From positions 6,457,922-6,521,921 of the forward strand of contig NZ_CP048289.1 in NCBI RefSeq assembly GCF_014084105.1: a DNA stretch of 64,000 nucleotides. The letters run 5' to 3'. The stretch comes from Streptacidiphilus sp. P02-A3a (lineage in GTDB: Bacteria; Actinomycetota; Actinomycetes; Streptomycetales; Streptomycetaceae). This document shows, piece by piece, positions 8,991-18,694 of the stretch; the first letter of the stretch is position 1; every line of letters begins with the position of its first letter. The translations under genes were made by a program, and so were the position numbers. The notes beneath the pieces are model-generated. The model did not search any database and was not told the DNA's origin. It was given only the letters and a program-made list of their open reading frames with translations.

Positions 8991-9356
8991 ATGAATTCAC
9001 TAAGCGAAGACCTGAAGCGAGTCGCCGCTGAACTGCGGGAAGCCCACGATGAACAGGCCCGACTCACGGCGCACATCGCAGGCCTGCTGGCCAAGCAGGA
9101 GTCGCTGCAGCGGGCGGCCTTCACCGCGACCGCGCCAGCGGACGCGACTGACCTGGGTCCGATGACGAAGGCCCAGGCAATCGTGGCGATTCTTAAAGGC
9201 GCCCCTAGCTCCATGACCCTCCAGGACATCGCGACAGCCCTGACCGATGCGGGAAAATATGCCAAGGCCAGCGGCGTCTCGGTCTATATGGACGGACTAC
9301 TGAAGGACGGCCTGGCGATCCGAGTAGCCCGTGGCCACTACGTCGCCGCACGGTGA
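8991..9356 (+). CDS. Small coiled-coil plus winged-helix protein, function unknown
   Basis: This 121-residue protein is probably cytoplasmic. Residues 1-45 are a charged amphipathic helix (SEDLKRVAAELREAHDEQARL). Residues 60-118 look like a winged helix (KAQAIVAILKGAPSSMTLQDI, then VSVYMDGLLKDGLAIRVARGHY), similar in outline to HARE/HTH-type DNA-binding domains. The ATG has no ribosome binding site and sits just after the A+T-rich block, so the mRNA may be leaderless. It may belong to the mobile module. Confidence 0.6.
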   Translation: MNSLSEDLKRVAAELREAHDEQARLTAHIAGLLAKQESLQRAAFTATAPADATDLGPMTKAQAIVAILKGAPSSMTLQDIATALTDAGKYAKASGVSVYMDGLLKDGLAIRVARGHYVAAR

Positions 9357-9689
9357 CCGCTCCGTCGAAGTGAGCCCACAGCGCGGATGCCCCCAAATGC
9401 GGTCGGCGCACCACAGGCTCCCATCGCCGGTTCACTACGAACCCGCTGACCGACAGCTGAGAAGCACGGCGACGGACCCTCGGGTTCCCACTGAGCGACC
9501 CTCAGTATCTCTGAACTCACGGGCCTCACCGGGCGTGAGTAGTTCCGGTACAGGAAGTAGCGCTGAGAAGGATCATGGTCCTTCTCCTCTTGCGTGAGGG
9601 CCGGACCCGATCTGGTGAACGTACGCGCGGAGGTCTCGGCGGGTGCCCGTGTACCCCTACGCTGGTGCTGTGCACCAGGGAGGCAGAGC
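9357..9689. other. Non-coding gap
   Basis: I see no convincing gene here. All frames are short or have poor third-position G/C bias. The stretch is probably decayed DNA within the accessory region. Confidence 0.4.
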
Positions 9690-9945
9690 CTGAAGCAGGA
9701 GCGGGCCACGGAGTTGGTCGAGCAGATGCTCCGCCGGCTCGACACCGACCAGAGTTGGCCCCTGTATCTGGTGCGGCAGGTCTGGATCTTCGGCAGCTAC
9801 AGTCGCGGGGCGCTCGAACCGAAGGACGTCGACCTGGCCGTTCTCTTCGAGCGCGACGAGGAGATGACGCAGGCCATCGCGCAGACGATCATGTCCGGCA
9901 GCGGCAACCGGTACACCCCCACTCCGCCGCGCGCTCGCTGGCACC
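9690..9945 (+). pseudogene. Truncated nucleotidyltransferase-domain gene
   Basis: LKQERATELVEQMLRRLD and QVWIFGSYSRGALEPKDVDL match the N-terminal half of an antitoxin/MNT-like nucleotidyltransferase (GSxxRG then DxD). GGGAGG (9679-9684) lies 6 nt before a CTG codon that would begin this peptide, so a non-canonical start or a lost ATG are both possible. After about 9945 the frame turns into Arg/Pro-rich shadow sequence, so the gene is cut short. Confidence 0.55.
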
Positions 9946-9984
9946 TCGCGCGGGCTGCAGTTCAGCTTCGAGAACCATCTCCCT

Positions 9985-10209
9985 TTGGCCGCAGCCCGCG
10001 CCCGCGGCAACGTCGGCGGCAGGCCGACCGTGGTCGACGAGAAGATCCTTCGGATGGCCCGCGACATGCTGCCCAACCCGGAGAACAGCATCACCGCCAT
10101 CGCCAAGATGCTCGGCGTCTCGCCCGGCACCCTCTACAACCACATCCCGGACCTGAGGGAACTGCGCGCCGGCGGCATCCCGCAGCAGCTCGAAGGAGCG
10201 GAGCGGTGA
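9985..10209 (+). pseudogene. C-terminal fragment of a serine resolvase/invertase
   Basis: ARARGNVGGRPTVVDEKI followed by SITAIAKMLGVSPGTLYNHI is the linker and helix-turn-helix end of a resolvase/DNA-invertase. The catalytic Ser domain is absent, replaced upstream by the nucleotidyltransferase remnant in another frame. The fragment ends normally with a stop at 10207-10209. Confidence 0.6.
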
Positions 10210-10407
10210 TCCCGGGACCGCCGTGGCGCAACAGGGGCGGTGCGCCGTTGCTCGGCGCGTCCGGCCCCGGCCAGACGGGCCCGTTCGGGGCCTGGCCCGC
10301 GGAGTCGGACGGTGGCGAAGCCACCAGCGTGTCCGGCGCCGTTTGCCCTTCTTCTGCGCCACCTCATCGGGTGGCGCCACGTTCCAGTGATCCCCAGAGG
10401 TAGGCCC

Positions 10408-10770
10408 ATGTTCGAGAATGTCGTGGCGGTGATGGCGTTCGCCGATTCACCCGACGAGGCTGCGGCCTGGTACGGCAACCTGCTGGGGGTGCCGGTCCAC
10501 CGCGAGGTGAGCGAGAGCGGGGCGGTCTTCGCGTGGGTGGAGCACGCCGGGGTCGAGATCGGGTTCCACCCGGCCGACGACGAGCGCAACCCTCGCGGCG
10601 GAAGTCCAGTGGTCTACTGGCGGGTCGCTGATGTGGACAAGGCCCTGGCCTGGTTGCTGGAGGCGGGATGCACGCACCACCGCGGCCCGCTGCGTGTGTC
10701 CCCCCAGCGTCAGATCGCGCAGGTCATCGACCCCTTCGGGGTCGTGCTGGGGGTTGATGACGGTCGCTGA
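10408..10770 (+). CDS. VOC (glyoxalase/bleomycin-resistance) family protein
   Basis: This 120-residue single-domain protein has the vicinal-oxygen-chelate fold (FENVVAVMAFADSPDEAAAWY; then PRGGSPVVYWRVADVDKAL; ending QIAQVIDPFGVVLGV). Such proteins are metal-dependent lyases/isomerases/dioxygenases or drug-binding proteins, and the substrate is not predictable. The Glu near the end of a classical metal site is replaced in DPFGVVLG. ATG is preceded by CAGAGGTAGG. It stands alone between gene fragments and seems intact. Confidence 0.8.
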   Translation: MFENVVAVMAFADSPDEAAAWYGNLLGVPVHREVSESGAVFAWVEHAGVEIGFHPADDERNPRGGSPVVYWRVADVDKALAWLLEAGCTHHRGPLRVSPQRQIAQVIDPFGVVLGVDDGR

Positions 10771-10784
10771 GCGGGTGCGGCGGG

Positions 10785-11270
10785 TCAGGCCAGGCCGTGC
10801 AGATCGTGCAGGCCGGTCGCGGCGGCGAAGGCCCGCAGTGCCGCGCGCAGGGAGTGGGCGCTCCACCGGGCGCCGTAGCCCCAGGAGGCTTCGAGGTAGA
10901 GGTCAAGGACGTGGGCCGCGGGCATTTCCCGCCCGGCCTGGCGCATCACCGCGGGCAGCGTCACCAGGTCGATCAGGCCCGTGACGTCGGGTCGCACCGT
11001 CTCGGTGTCCAGCAGCACCAGGGTGCCGTCCGCGCGGCGGCGCAGGTGCTGCGGCTTGAGATCCAGGTGCCCCAGCGGCACCACGTCGGGGCCGTAGGCA
11101 TCCAGGTGAGCGGCCGTCACCTCGGCCCAGGCCCCGGCATCGGCGATCCAGGCCGGAGCGAGGTCCTTCGTCGCAGCCAGGGTGAAGCCGGCCAGCGTGG
11201 TTGCTTCCGGGGCGGTCAGCCGGGTGGTGGCGGTGTGGACGGCGGCGACGCACCAGCGGCAGGCCGTGCC
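10785..11270 (-). pseudogene. C-terminal fragment of an aminoglycoside-phosphotransferase-like kinase
   Basis: VVPLGHLDLKPQHLRRRADG followed by LVLLDTETVRPD matches the catalytic loop and DxE/DFD-like region of APH/choline-kinase-type enzymes, then the usual helical C-terminus runs to a stop at 10785. The N-lobe is missing. The upstream sequence changes frame and family at about 11270, so this is a remnant joined to another broken gene. Confidence 0.55.
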
Positions 11271-11850
11271 CGACCGCCTCGGCCTCGGCCCGCGCGAGGT
11301 AGCCGCGCGCCGCCGCCCGCTCCGCCGCACGACCCCCGGCCCCGAACCAGGCCGCCCGCAGCAGTGTCGCCACCGTCTCCCGGGGCCGCCCGGCCCGCCG
11401 GTAGCCCTCGGCCCCGGCCGCGATCCGCTCGATCAACTCGCCCCGCCGGTCTATTTCCTGACCGTCCAACAGATATCGGACGAGGTCCGCGCGCGGCCGT
11501 AGATCAGCCGCCAACGCCGCGATCGCCGGTTCGCCCCCAGCCGCGCCCAGCTCGGCGCAGAGCCGGTCGAAGCGCTCGAACGCCCCCGGCGTCGCCGCCT
11601 GACCGGCCAGGCACAGGTTCAGGTAGCCGGCCCACAGCACCGGCTCCGGCTCACCCCCCGCCGGAGCGTCACCCAACAGCTCGACCGCCGAGGCCACATG
11701 GCCCTGCTCCAACCGGCACCGAGCCCGCCACACCAGGACGGCCGAGTACTGCGGCGCGCCAACCGCGACCCGGGCCCCCCGCTCCAGCAACTCCGCGTAG
11801 CGCCCTCGATCCAACAACCCCGCAGCCCACTCGCCAACCGCCTCCGTCAC
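11271..11850 (-). pseudogene. N-terminal fragment of a helical-repeat (TPR-like) protein
   Basis: From GTG 11850 the frame reads as helical hairpins (RYAELLERGARVAVGA, VWRARCRLEQGHVASAVELL, ETVATLLRAAWFGAGG), resembling tetratricopeptide-like regulators. It loses sense at about 11270, where a kinase fragment begins in another frame. A start at 11886 is also open. A single frameshifted fusion protein is possible but less likely, because the two halves belong to different families. Confidence 0.5.
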
Positions 11851-12002
11851 ACCCCCCACCCCCTTCCATCCGCCGACCTCCCCCAATCATCAAGCACAGC
11901 ACCCCCGTTGCAGCACCAATGGCCGCACCCCATGCTGCCCAGGGGCCTCGACAGGGCCCCTTCTACACCGGCATGACCGACAACTGCTGGACGGGCCGCC
12001 GG

Positions 12003-14648
12003 TCACTGCTTGCCCGCACCGGCCTCGATCGGGCGGACGCGCAGCAGCGCGCGGCCCGGCAGCGCGGTGGCGGCCAGGGCGAGCCCGACCACGGCGACGG
12101 CCAGCGGCGCCGCCGTGCCGATCGGGATGTACGGCGCGGCGCCGGTGACCCCCCGCGCGACCGGGACCAGGGTGGTCCAGGCGATCGCTGCGCCCAGCAG
12201 CAGGCCGGTGGTGGCCACCAGCAGCGCCTCCCAGCGGAGCATCCCGCGCACCTGGCGGCGGGTGGTACCGGCCAGCCGCAGCAGACCCACCTCCCGGCGC
12301 CGGTCCAGTACGGTCATCACCATCGTGTTGGCCGAGGCGACGGCCGCGAAGCCGCCGAGCACCGCCGCCATCACGGTGTTGGCCCAGTTGCTGACCTCCT
12401 GGTCCTGGTCGGTCCGCGCGCCGAAGCCCGCCGCGTCGGTGACGGTCAGCGCGGGGGTGCCGAGGCGGCCCAGCGCCGCCGCCACCGTGCTCCGGTCGGC
12501 GCCCGGCGCGTCGCCGACCAGCACCTGGCTGTCGAAGGCCGCCGTGACGTGACCGGCCAGCGCCGCCCTGGGCAGCAGCACCTGTCCCAGCCCCAGGCCG
12601 CGCTGGTAGAGGGCGACCACGGTGGGACGTACCTGGGTGCCGTCACCGAGCCAGAGCGGGACCTGGTCGCCGACCTTCACCCCGAGGTTGGTGGCGAGTT
12701 GGGCGTCGAGCGCGACCGTGCGCACCGTGGCCGCGCCGCCGCCGACCGCCGGGGCGCCGTCGCCCAGCGCGGCCAGCGAGCCGCTGCTGACCCCGAGGTC
12801 GAGCACCCGGGACAGCTGCGCCGGGTCGCCCGAGACACCCAGCATGCTCGCGGTGTTCAGCGAGCCGTCCGAGCTGTACAGGGCGGTGCTGCGGAGCACT
12901 CCGACCGCCTCCGCCACGCCCGGCACCCGGGCCGCCTGCCCGGCGGTGCCGGACGGCAGCCCCGGACCGGCCGAGCCGAGCACCTGGTCGGCGACCACGC
13001 CGGCGCGCACCTGCTGGGCGGAGACGTGGGTGACCGTGCTCTGCAGGAAGAGCAGGGTGCCGCAGAACGCGGTGACCATGACGATCGGGGTGATCGCGGA
13101 GGCCAGTCGGCGGGCGTTCGCCCGGGTGTTGTCGGCGGCCAGCGAACCGGTGGGGCCCGCGCTGCCGCTGCGCAGCGGCAGGCCGAGCAGGGTCGCGGCC
13201 AACCGGGCCAGCAGCGGGCCGAGCAGCGCCACCGCCAGCAGGAAGCACATCACCACACCGAGGGCGGTGTTCGCGGCGTCGTCGCCGGACAGTCCCGAGG
13301 CGACGAAGGCCAGTGTCACCCCGCCGGCCAGGGCCAGCGCGCCGAGCACGGTGCGCACCACTCCGGGCCGGGCCCGCTCCACCGCGGCTTCGCCCAGGGC
13401 CTGGCTGGGCCGCATCCGGGACGGGCGGCGCGCCGCCAGGTAGCCCGCGCTCAGCGCGGCCAGCAGCCCCAGGCCCACCGCGACGAGTATCGGGATCGGC
13501 CCCACGGACAGCGCCAGCCCCTGCGGTACCGCGCCGCGCGAGCGGAGTTGGCCGAGCCACCAGTGCGCCAGCGCCAGTCCCGGCAGCACCCCGACCGCCC
13601 CGGCGACCGGGGCCAGCAGCATCGCCTCGGTGGCGATGGTGCGCCGGATCTGCCGCGGGGTGGCGCCGAGCGCCCGCAGCAGCGCGAACTCGCGTCCGCG
13701 CTGACCGGCGGCGAGGGCGACGGTGCCCATCACCACGAAGACCGCGGTCATCGTGGCGATCCCGCCGAAGGAGCCGCCGAGTCCGGTGAGCGTCTCCTGG
13801 GCCGAGCCGAGCAGCGGCTGCTCGATGGCGGCCCGGGCGTCCCCGGTCAGTACCTGCGGGCCTGGCCCGACGGCCTGGCGGACCTGGCGGGCCAGCTCCG
13901 CGGTGCCGACCCCGGCGCGCGGCTGGACGGCGATCGCGTCGGCCCGGCCGGGGTGGCCGGAGAGTCGGCCCGCGACCTCGTCGGCGAACAAGGCGGTACT
14001 GCCGGTGCTGCCGGTGCTGCCGGTACTGCCGGTGCCCTCGGTGGTCAGGCCGGAGACGGTGTAGCCGGTGGGGCTCGAACCGGGGGCGGTCAGCGTGATC
14101 CGGTCGCCGACCGCCAGGTGCAGCGCCCGGGCGCCGACGGCGTCCAGCGCCACCTCGTCGCCGCTGGGGGCGGTACCCGCGACCAGCACCGCGGCGCCGC
14201 TGGGCTGGGTCGCGGCGGCGGCCGAGAACGGCCGACCGGTCAGTGACGGCGGCGCCGCGTCGGCGCCGGTACTGGTCGGGGCGCCGGTCGGGGCGCCGCT
14301 CGGGGCGAGCAGGAGCGGGAAGCCGAAGTCCGCCGCGGCGCGCGCGACGCCCGGTTCGGCGGTGATGCGCTGGATCAGCGCGTCGTCCACCAGGGCCGTC
14401 TCCGGCAGCGGCAGGGTGGAGGTGTCGCTGCTCTGGCCGTCCTTGACCGGGAGCTGGGCGTTCTGGTCGGCGGCCACCAGCACCGGGGTCCGCGCGTAGC
14501 GGACCGGCGCGAGGTGGGCGGTCACCCCGGTCTGTAGCAGGGTGCCGCAGGCGGTGACGATCGCGGCGGCGAAGAGCAGGGCCACGAAGCTGCCGATGAA
14601 CGAGGCGGGGCGGAAGCGCACCGAGGCGCGGGCGAGTCCGTTGCTCAT
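12003..14648 (-). CDS. FtsX/MacB-type ABC transporter permease
   Basis: This 881-residue membrane protein has two copies of the FtsX-like permease unit. It has a TM after residue 15 (SFIGSFVALLFAAAIVTACG), a large extracytoplasmic domain, TMs near 265-400, another exported domain, and three C-terminal TMs (MAAVLGGFAAVASANTMVM and after). It works with the ATPase whose stop overlaps its ATG (ATGA at 14645-14648). Members of this class export peptides, lipoproteins or drugs, or transmit mechanical signals. No peptide gene is adjacent, so the cargo is unknown. A Ser-Thr-Gly repeat lies in the first periplasmic domain. Confidence 0.92.
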   Translation of the reverse strand: MSNGLARASVRFRPASFIGSFVALLFAAAIVTACGTLLQTGVTAHLAPVRYARTPVLVAADQNAQLPVKDGQSSDTSTLPLPETALVDDALIQRITAEPGVARAAADFGFPLLLAPSGAPTGAPTSTGADAAPPSLTGRPFSAAAATQPSGAAVLVAGTAPSGDEVALDAVGARALHLAVGDRITLTAPGSSPTGYTVSGLTTEGTGSTGSTGSTGSTALFADEVAGRLSGHPGRADAIAVQPRAGVGTAELARQVRQAVGPGPQVLTGDARAAIEQPLLGSAQETLTGLGGSFGGIATMTAVFVVMGTVALAAGQRGREFALLRALGATPRQIRRTIATEAMLLAPVAGAVGVLPGLALAHWWLGQLRSRGAVPQGLALSVGPIPILVAVGLGLLAALSAGYLAARRPSRMRPSQALGEAAVERARPGVVRTVLGALALAGGVTLAFVASGLSGDDAANTALGVVMCFLLAVALLGPLLARLAATLLGLPLRSGSAGPTGSLAADNTRANARRLASAITPIVMVTAFCGTLLFLQSTVTHVSAQQVRAGVVADQVLGSAGPGLPSGTAGQAARVPGVAEAVGVLRSTALYSSDGSLNTASMLGVSGDPAQLSRVLDLGVSSGSLAALGDGAPAVGGGAATVRTVALDAQLATNLGVKVGDQVPLWLGDGTQVRPTVVALYQRGLGLGQVLLPRAALAGHVTAAFDSQVLVGDAPGADRSTVAAALGRLGTPALTVTDAAGFGARTDQDQEVSNWANTVMAAVLGGFAAVASANTMVMTVLDRRREVGLLRLAGTTRRQVRGMLRWEALLVATTGLLLGAAIAWTTLVPVARGVTGAAPYIPIGTAAPLAVAVVGLALAATALPGRALLRVRPIEAGAGKQ
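13995..14030 (+). repeat. Four 9-nt tandem repeats inside the permease gene
   Basis: GGT(A/G)CTGCC occurs four times in a row and a partial fifth follows. On the minus strand it codes for Thr-Gly-Ser repeats in an extracytoplasmic loop. It is a likely site of replication slippage that stays in frame. Confidence 0.75.
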
Positions 14649-15505
14649 GAGGCCACCGCCGCCGCGTAGCCCGCCGCGTCGTAGCCCGGGCCGGGGCCCG
14701 CGTCGTAGCCCGGGCCGGGGCCCGTCGCCGCCGAGCTGAGCTGGACCATCCGGTCCGCGACGGCCTGCGGGTCGGGCCGGTCCAGGCCGCCCGCCAGCGC
14801 GCCGTCGGCCAGGAAGAGCACCTGGTCGGCGTGCGAGGCGGCCACCGGGTCGTGGGTGACCATGACGATGGTGGCGCCCAGGTTGTCCGCCGCGCCGCGC
14901 AGCAGTCCCAGCACCTCGTGCGCGGTGCGGGTGTCCAGGGCGCCGGTCGGCTCGTCGGCGAAGACCACCTCGGGCTCGGTGATCAGCGCCCGCGCGATCG
15001 CCACCCGCTGCTGCTGACCGCCGGAGAGCTGGCCGGGGCGCCGACCGCCGTACTCGCCGAGGCCGACCTGGCTGAGCAGTTCCTTGGCCCGCCGACGGTC
15101 CTGGCGCCGACCCGCGAGCCGGTACGGCAGCAGGACGTTCTGCTGCACGGTCAGCGAGGGCAGCAGGTTGAAGGACTGGAAGACGAAGCCGATGCGGCTG
15201 CGGCGCAGTTCGGTCAGCCGGTTCTCGCTCAGTGCGGTGATCGCCTGACCGCCCAGCAGTACCTCCCCCGAGTCGGGCCGATCCAGGCCCGCCGCGCACT
15301 GCAGGAAGGTGCTCTTGCCGGATCCGGAGGGTCCCATCACGGCGGTGAAACTGCCCCGGGGCAGTGCCAGGTCAATGCCCCGCAGCGCGTGCACCGCGCT
15401 CTGGCCGCGTCCGTACTGCCGTCGCACCGCCCGCAGCTCGACCGCGGCGGGCTCGGTTTGCTGCTGCGACTGCTCGGCCTGCGGGCGCTTGGCACGCGGT
15501 CCCAT
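14645..15505 (-). CDS. ABC transporter ATPase (LolD/MacB type)
   Basis: This 286-residue ATPase has Walker [11 protein letters not shown]-loop FQSFN, signature [15 protein letters not shown], Walker B VVFADEP with TGALD, and H-loop VTHDP. This is the classic MacB/LolD subfamily that pairs with FtsX-type permeases, here the overlapping downstream gene. ATG 15505 is set by GGAGGGG about 6 nt upstream. A TTG at 15520 lies before that site and is unlikely. The C-terminal tail contains a duplicated GPGPGYDA. Confidence 0.93.
   Translation of the reverse strand: MGPRAKRPQAEQSQQQTEPAAVELRAVRRQYGRGQSAVHALRGIDLALPRGSFTAVMGPSGSGKSTFLQCAAGLDRPDSGEVLLGGQAITALSENRLTELRRSRIGFVFQSFNLLPSLTVQQNVLLPYRLAGRRQDRRRAKELLSQVGLGEYGGRRPGQLSGGQQQRVAIARALITEPEVVFADEPTGALDTRTAHEVLGLLRGAADNLGATIVMVTHDPVAASHADQVLFLADGALAGGLDRPDPQAVADRMVQLSSAATGPGPGYDAGPGPGYDAAGYAAAVAS
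14677..14724 (+). repeat. Two exact 24-nt tandem repeats in the ATPase C-terminal tail
   Basis: Two identical 24-nt units, read on the minus strand, encode GPGPGYDA twice. This part lies outside the ATPase fold and looks like a recent in-frame duplication. Confidence 0.8.
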
Positions 15506-15642
15506 GGTGTACCCCTCCAACGCTGGTCATCGACGGTGACCACGCTAGGAGAGGACGGGCGCGGCAACCATGCTGGCAACCGGCGTCCCGGGGGTGGGGT
15601 TTACCCCCGGGTGCCGCCGGTGCCACCACCAGCGGCGGCCGG

Positions 15643-16884
15643 TCAGCAGGTGCTGGTCGCCGGGACTCCGGCGAAGCGGGCGTCGAGGAACAGCTGCACC
15701 GAGGTCTCCCGGGCCACCGCCTCCTCCGAGTGCTCGCCGACCAGGTCCCGGACCTCCTGTACGGTCCCGCCCGCGTGGCACCAGTTGCCCACGAGCGTGT
15801 TGTCCTGGCCGACCGGGACGATCTCGTCGGTGTCGGCGTGGTAGTCGTAGACCGGCGTGGCCGGGGCGGTCGCGCCGAGGGTGTCCCGCGCCAGCACGGC
15901 GGCCACCGACGGGACGCCCAACGGGTCGGCCACGGTGGTGTCCTGGCTCAGTTCACGGAACGGGAACTGGCCGAGGATGGTCAGTTCGCACTCCCCGCCG
16001 ATGGTGGCGAAGTCCTGCTGGCCACGGGAGTTGAGCAGCGACTTGATGCCCGCCTGGGGGAACTCGGTGGCGATCCCGTAGGCGGCGGCGAACTCGAAGC
16101 CGGAGAAGGCACCGCCGTCCATGTACTGGGCCACGGCGGTCGGGTCGGCCGGGGTACCGCCGATGGCCGCGCCGACCAGTGGGACGTCGGGGGCGTAGCT
16201 GGGCTGGAGTTGCGCGGCCCAGCCGGTGGCCTCGGCGCCGCCGGAATAGCCGTCCAGGGCCCAGGGGTTGGCCGCGCCGATGCCGTCGGTGTCGAAGTTC
16301 CTGACCGCGCGGATGCCGTCCAGCACCGCGTGGGCGGCCTGCGGTCCGGCCATGAACACCGACTTGGGGCCCTCGAAGTCGGGGAAGGCCACCGCCCAGT
16401 TGGACAGCAGCAGTTCGGCGGAGAGTCCGATCTCCTCGGCGTCGCCGCCGGTGGCGATCAGGTAGGAGGGGGCGCATTCGGTGCCGAGGCTGTCCTCCGG
16501 GGACTGCAGCGAGACCGCCGGACGCGGGCCGCCACCGGCCCAGGCGGTCTGCGGCACCACCAGGGTGGTGACCGCCAGCTCCGGCTGGTTGCCGGAGTCG
16601 TTGGTCCGGTAGGAGATCTGCCAGGCGTCGAGCGGCACGGACACCCCGGCCACCGCGACGTCCGGCACCGGGCGGCTGCCGACGACCTGGCCGGGCTGGT
16701 AGGAGGCGATGTCGGCCGGGGCCGTGTAGAAGGAGTCCTGGTCGGGGACGACCGAGCCGGGCGCGGGGGCGGCGGTGCTCGGCCGGGCGGTGGCCGAGGC
16801 GGTGGCGGCGCCGACTGCCGCCGGTACCACGGCGAGTGCGCAGGCGAGGGCCGCGGTGGCCGCGCTTGCGAGAAGGGTGCGCAT
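15643..16884 (-). CDS. Secreted triacylglycerol lipase (secretory lipase, LIP family)
   Basis: This 413-residue protein has a Sec signal peptide (MRTLLASAATAALACALAV, cleavage near AVGA). The mature part begins VPDQDSFYTAPADIASYQPG, typical of the secretory lipase family. The nucleophile elbow is GYSGG, and the acid/base part includes YHADTDEIVPV and a final ETSVQLFLDARF. It should hydrolyse acyl esters outside the cell. ATG 16884 has GGGAG 5 nt upstream. An upstream in-frame start at 16974 would put a basic stretch before the signal peptide and lacks a ribosome binding site. It is divergent from the arylsulfotransferase-like gene. Confidence 0.92.
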   Translation of the reverse strand: MRTLLASAATAALACALAVVPAAVGAATASATARPSTAAPAPGSVVPDQDSFYTAPADIASYQPGQVVGSRPVPDVAVAGVSVPLDAWQISYRTNDSGNQPELAVTTLVVPQTAWAGGGPRPAVSLQSPEDSLGTECAPSYLIATGGDAEEIGLSAELLLSNWAVAFPDFEGPKSVFMAGPQAAHAVLDGIRAVRNFDTDGIGAANPWALDGYSGGAEATGWAAQLQPSYAPDVPLVGAAIGGTPADPTAVAQYMDGGAFSGFEFAAAYGIATEFPQAGIKSLLNSRGQQDFATIGGECELTILGQFPFRELSQDTTVADPLGVPSVAAVLARDTLGATAPATPVYDYHADTDEIVPVGQDNTLVGNWCHAGGTVQEVRDLVGEHSEEAVARETSVQLFLDARFAGVPATSTC

Positions 16885-17363
16885 GGTTCTCCCGATCTGC
16901 CGGAGGGAAAGACGGGGTCTTCGGGCGGGTGGGATTACTGGCAGGTAGCCATGAGGAGAGCTTGAGCGCGACACATCAAAGGGTCAAGTGTTGTGAAACG
17001 AATTGTCAGCAAGAGTCCGCACGCGCCCAGTTCAGCATGCGGCGCGAGGTTGACGCTCGGTACCCGGTCCGGCATGCTCAGCGGCATGCCGCAGCGCTCC
17101 CTCGCCCTGACGACTCGCAGTCACATTGACCTCCTGCGAGTCTGTTCCGCTGCCTGTCGCTGCTGCTGACGGCCTCCACGTCACCGAGCGCCCCCGCCGC
17201 CGGCTGACCGGTCGGCCCGCCTCCTCCCCGCGCAACTCGCCGTTCCAGATCATTTTCTGACGGCCACTCACGCATGACCACGCCCACCCTCCGGGTCGGG
17301 CGTGGTCGGCGCGCGCCCGCGCGCTCCCCTTCCTTGCTTCATCGGCTTCCCCTGAGGATCACC
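16885..17363. other. Divergent intergenic region with two inverted repeats
   Basis: No gene is supported in these 479 bases. GGCATGC/GCATGCC (17071-17077 and 17084-17090) and GACTCGCAG/CTGCGAGTC (17112-17120 and 17134-17142) are perfect inverted repeats that could be operators or hairpins. On the minus strand a TTGACC about 100 nt upstream of the lipase start may be a -35 element, but no good -10 follows. Confidence 0.45.
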
Positions 17364-18587
17364 ATGCGAACGAACACCTGGACCGCACGCACGCTCGCCG
17401 TCGCGGTCACCGCGGCGTCCCTGGGCGCGCTGCCCGCGACCGGCGCCTCGGCCGCGACGTCCGGCAGCCGACCACTGCCGCTGCCACCGGTGAAGGTCCT
17501 CACTGACCGGGCCGGGACCGGCGGCGGGGACATCTTCATCTCGCCGTTCTCGGAGTCGAGCGCGTACGCCAGTGGCGTGGAGATCCTGAGCCAGAACGGC
17601 AGGAAGGTCGTCTGGTCGCACGCGGTCCCGGCCGGGCAGGAGGCCTCGGACTTCCGCACCCAGACCTACCAGGGCCAGCCGGTGCTGACCTGGTGGCAGG
17701 GCAGCGGCCTCGGCGGCCTCTCCACCGGCGTCGACGTCGTCTACAACGACCACTACCAGAAGATAGCCGAGGTCAAGGCCGGGAACGGCGACTCCGCCGA
17801 CGGCCACGAGTTCCTGATCACGCCGCGGAACACCGCACTGGTGATCTCCTACACCGAGGCGACCGCCAACCTGACCGCCATCGGCGGCCGCGCCGACCAG
17901 AAGGTCATCGACGGCATCGTCCAGGAGATCGACATCCGCACCGGCAAGGTGCTGTTCCAGTGGAACAGCGCGGACCACGTGCCGTACGCGCAGAGCGAGC
18001 AGCCGCTGCCCGCCTCGTCGAGCACCCCGTGGGACTGGTTCCACCTCAACGCGGTCAAGCTGGACTCCGCCGGGAACCTGATCCTCGACGCACGCAACAC
18101 CTGGACCGCGTACGAGGTCTCCCGGAGCAGCGGCCGGGTCCTGTGGCAACTCGGGGGCAAGGACAGCTCGTTCAAGGTGAAGGCCGCCCCCGGCCAGAAG
18201 CTGAACGAGGCCGGGGAGATCTTCTCCTGGCAGCACGACCCGCAGCCGCTGGGCGACGGGCGGTACACCTTCTTCGACAACGAGTCAGCGGGGGTCGCGA
18301 ACACCGGCACCGGAGCCGTCGCCGAACTGCCGTACAGCCGCGTGGTCACCGTGCGGCTGAACGCCAGGACGCACCAGGCGACGCTGGTTGGTTCGGTCGA
18401 CCAGCCCGCGAAGCTCAGCGCCTCGTCGCAGGGCAACGCGCAGACGCTGGACGACGGCGATGTCGTGGTCGGCTGGGGATCGCTGCCCTACTTCTCCGAA
18501 TTCAGCCGGTCCGGCAAGCTGCTGTTCAATGCCGAGTTCCCGGCCGGGGTGAACACCTACCGGGCCTACCGCTTCGACTGGAAGTAG
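17364..18587 (+). CDS. Secreted arylsulfotransferase-like (ASST) beta-propeller protein
   Basis: This 407-residue protein has a signal peptide ending near TGASAA. The mature part reads as the ASST-type six-bladed propeller: NDHYQKIAEVKAGNG with DGHEF, then VQEIDIRTGKVLFQWNSADH, STPWDWFHLNAV and WQHDPQPLGDG. His and Arg residues in these motifs are those expected in aryl-sulfate sulfotransferases, but many actinobacterial members have no known substrate. ATG 17364 follows TGAGGATCACC. An in-frame upstream start at 17274 would bury the signal peptide. A strong terminator follows the stop. Confidence 0.85.
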   Translation: MRTNTWTARTLAVAVTAASLGALPATGASAATSGSRPLPLPPVKVLTDRAGTGGGDIFISPFSESSAYASGVEILSQNGRKVVWSHAVPAGQEASDFRTQTYQGQPVLTWWQGSGLGGLSTGVDVVYNDHYQKIAEVKAGNGDSADGHEFLITPRNTALVISYTEATANLTAIGGRADQKVIDGIVQEIDIRTGKVLFQWNSADHVPYAQSEQPLPASSSTPWDWFHLNAVKLDSAGNLILDARNTWTAYEVSRSSGRVLWQLGGKDSSFKVKAAPGQKLNEAGEIFSWQHDPQPLGDGRYTFFDNESAGVANTGTGAVAELPYSRVVTVRLNARTHQATLVGSVDQPAKLSASSQGNAQTLDDGDVVVGWGSLPYFSEFSRSGKLLFNAEFPAGVNTYRAYRFDWK

Positions 18588-18608
18588 CCGGAACTGAGCC
18601 TGCCGGAA

Positions 18609-18653
18609 AACGGCGGATGACCCTGCCGCAGCGCGGCAGGGTCATCCGCCGTT
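18609..18653 (+). terminator. Strong stem-loop terminator
   Basis: A perfect 21-bp stem (18609-18629 with 18633-18653) encloses a 3-nt AGC loop, 22 nt after the ASST-like stop. There is no T-tract, which is normal in high-GC actinobacteria. It separates this gene from the diiron-enzyme operon. Confidence 0.85.
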
Positions 18654-18694
18654 CCCGCGCGCGGGAAAGTCAGAGGGAATCCGGGAGAATTCTG

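Noticed and set aside
10797..14246. 1149-codon open frame on the plus strand
   Set aside because: It is antisense to a clear FtsX permease, is rich in Arg, Gly, Gln and Pro, and has no domain; a typical high-GC shadow.
17032..17271. Small minus-strand open frames in the lipase/ASST intergenic region
   Set aside because: No ribosome binding site, no recognisable domain, and they lie over two inverted repeats; better read as non-coding control DNA.
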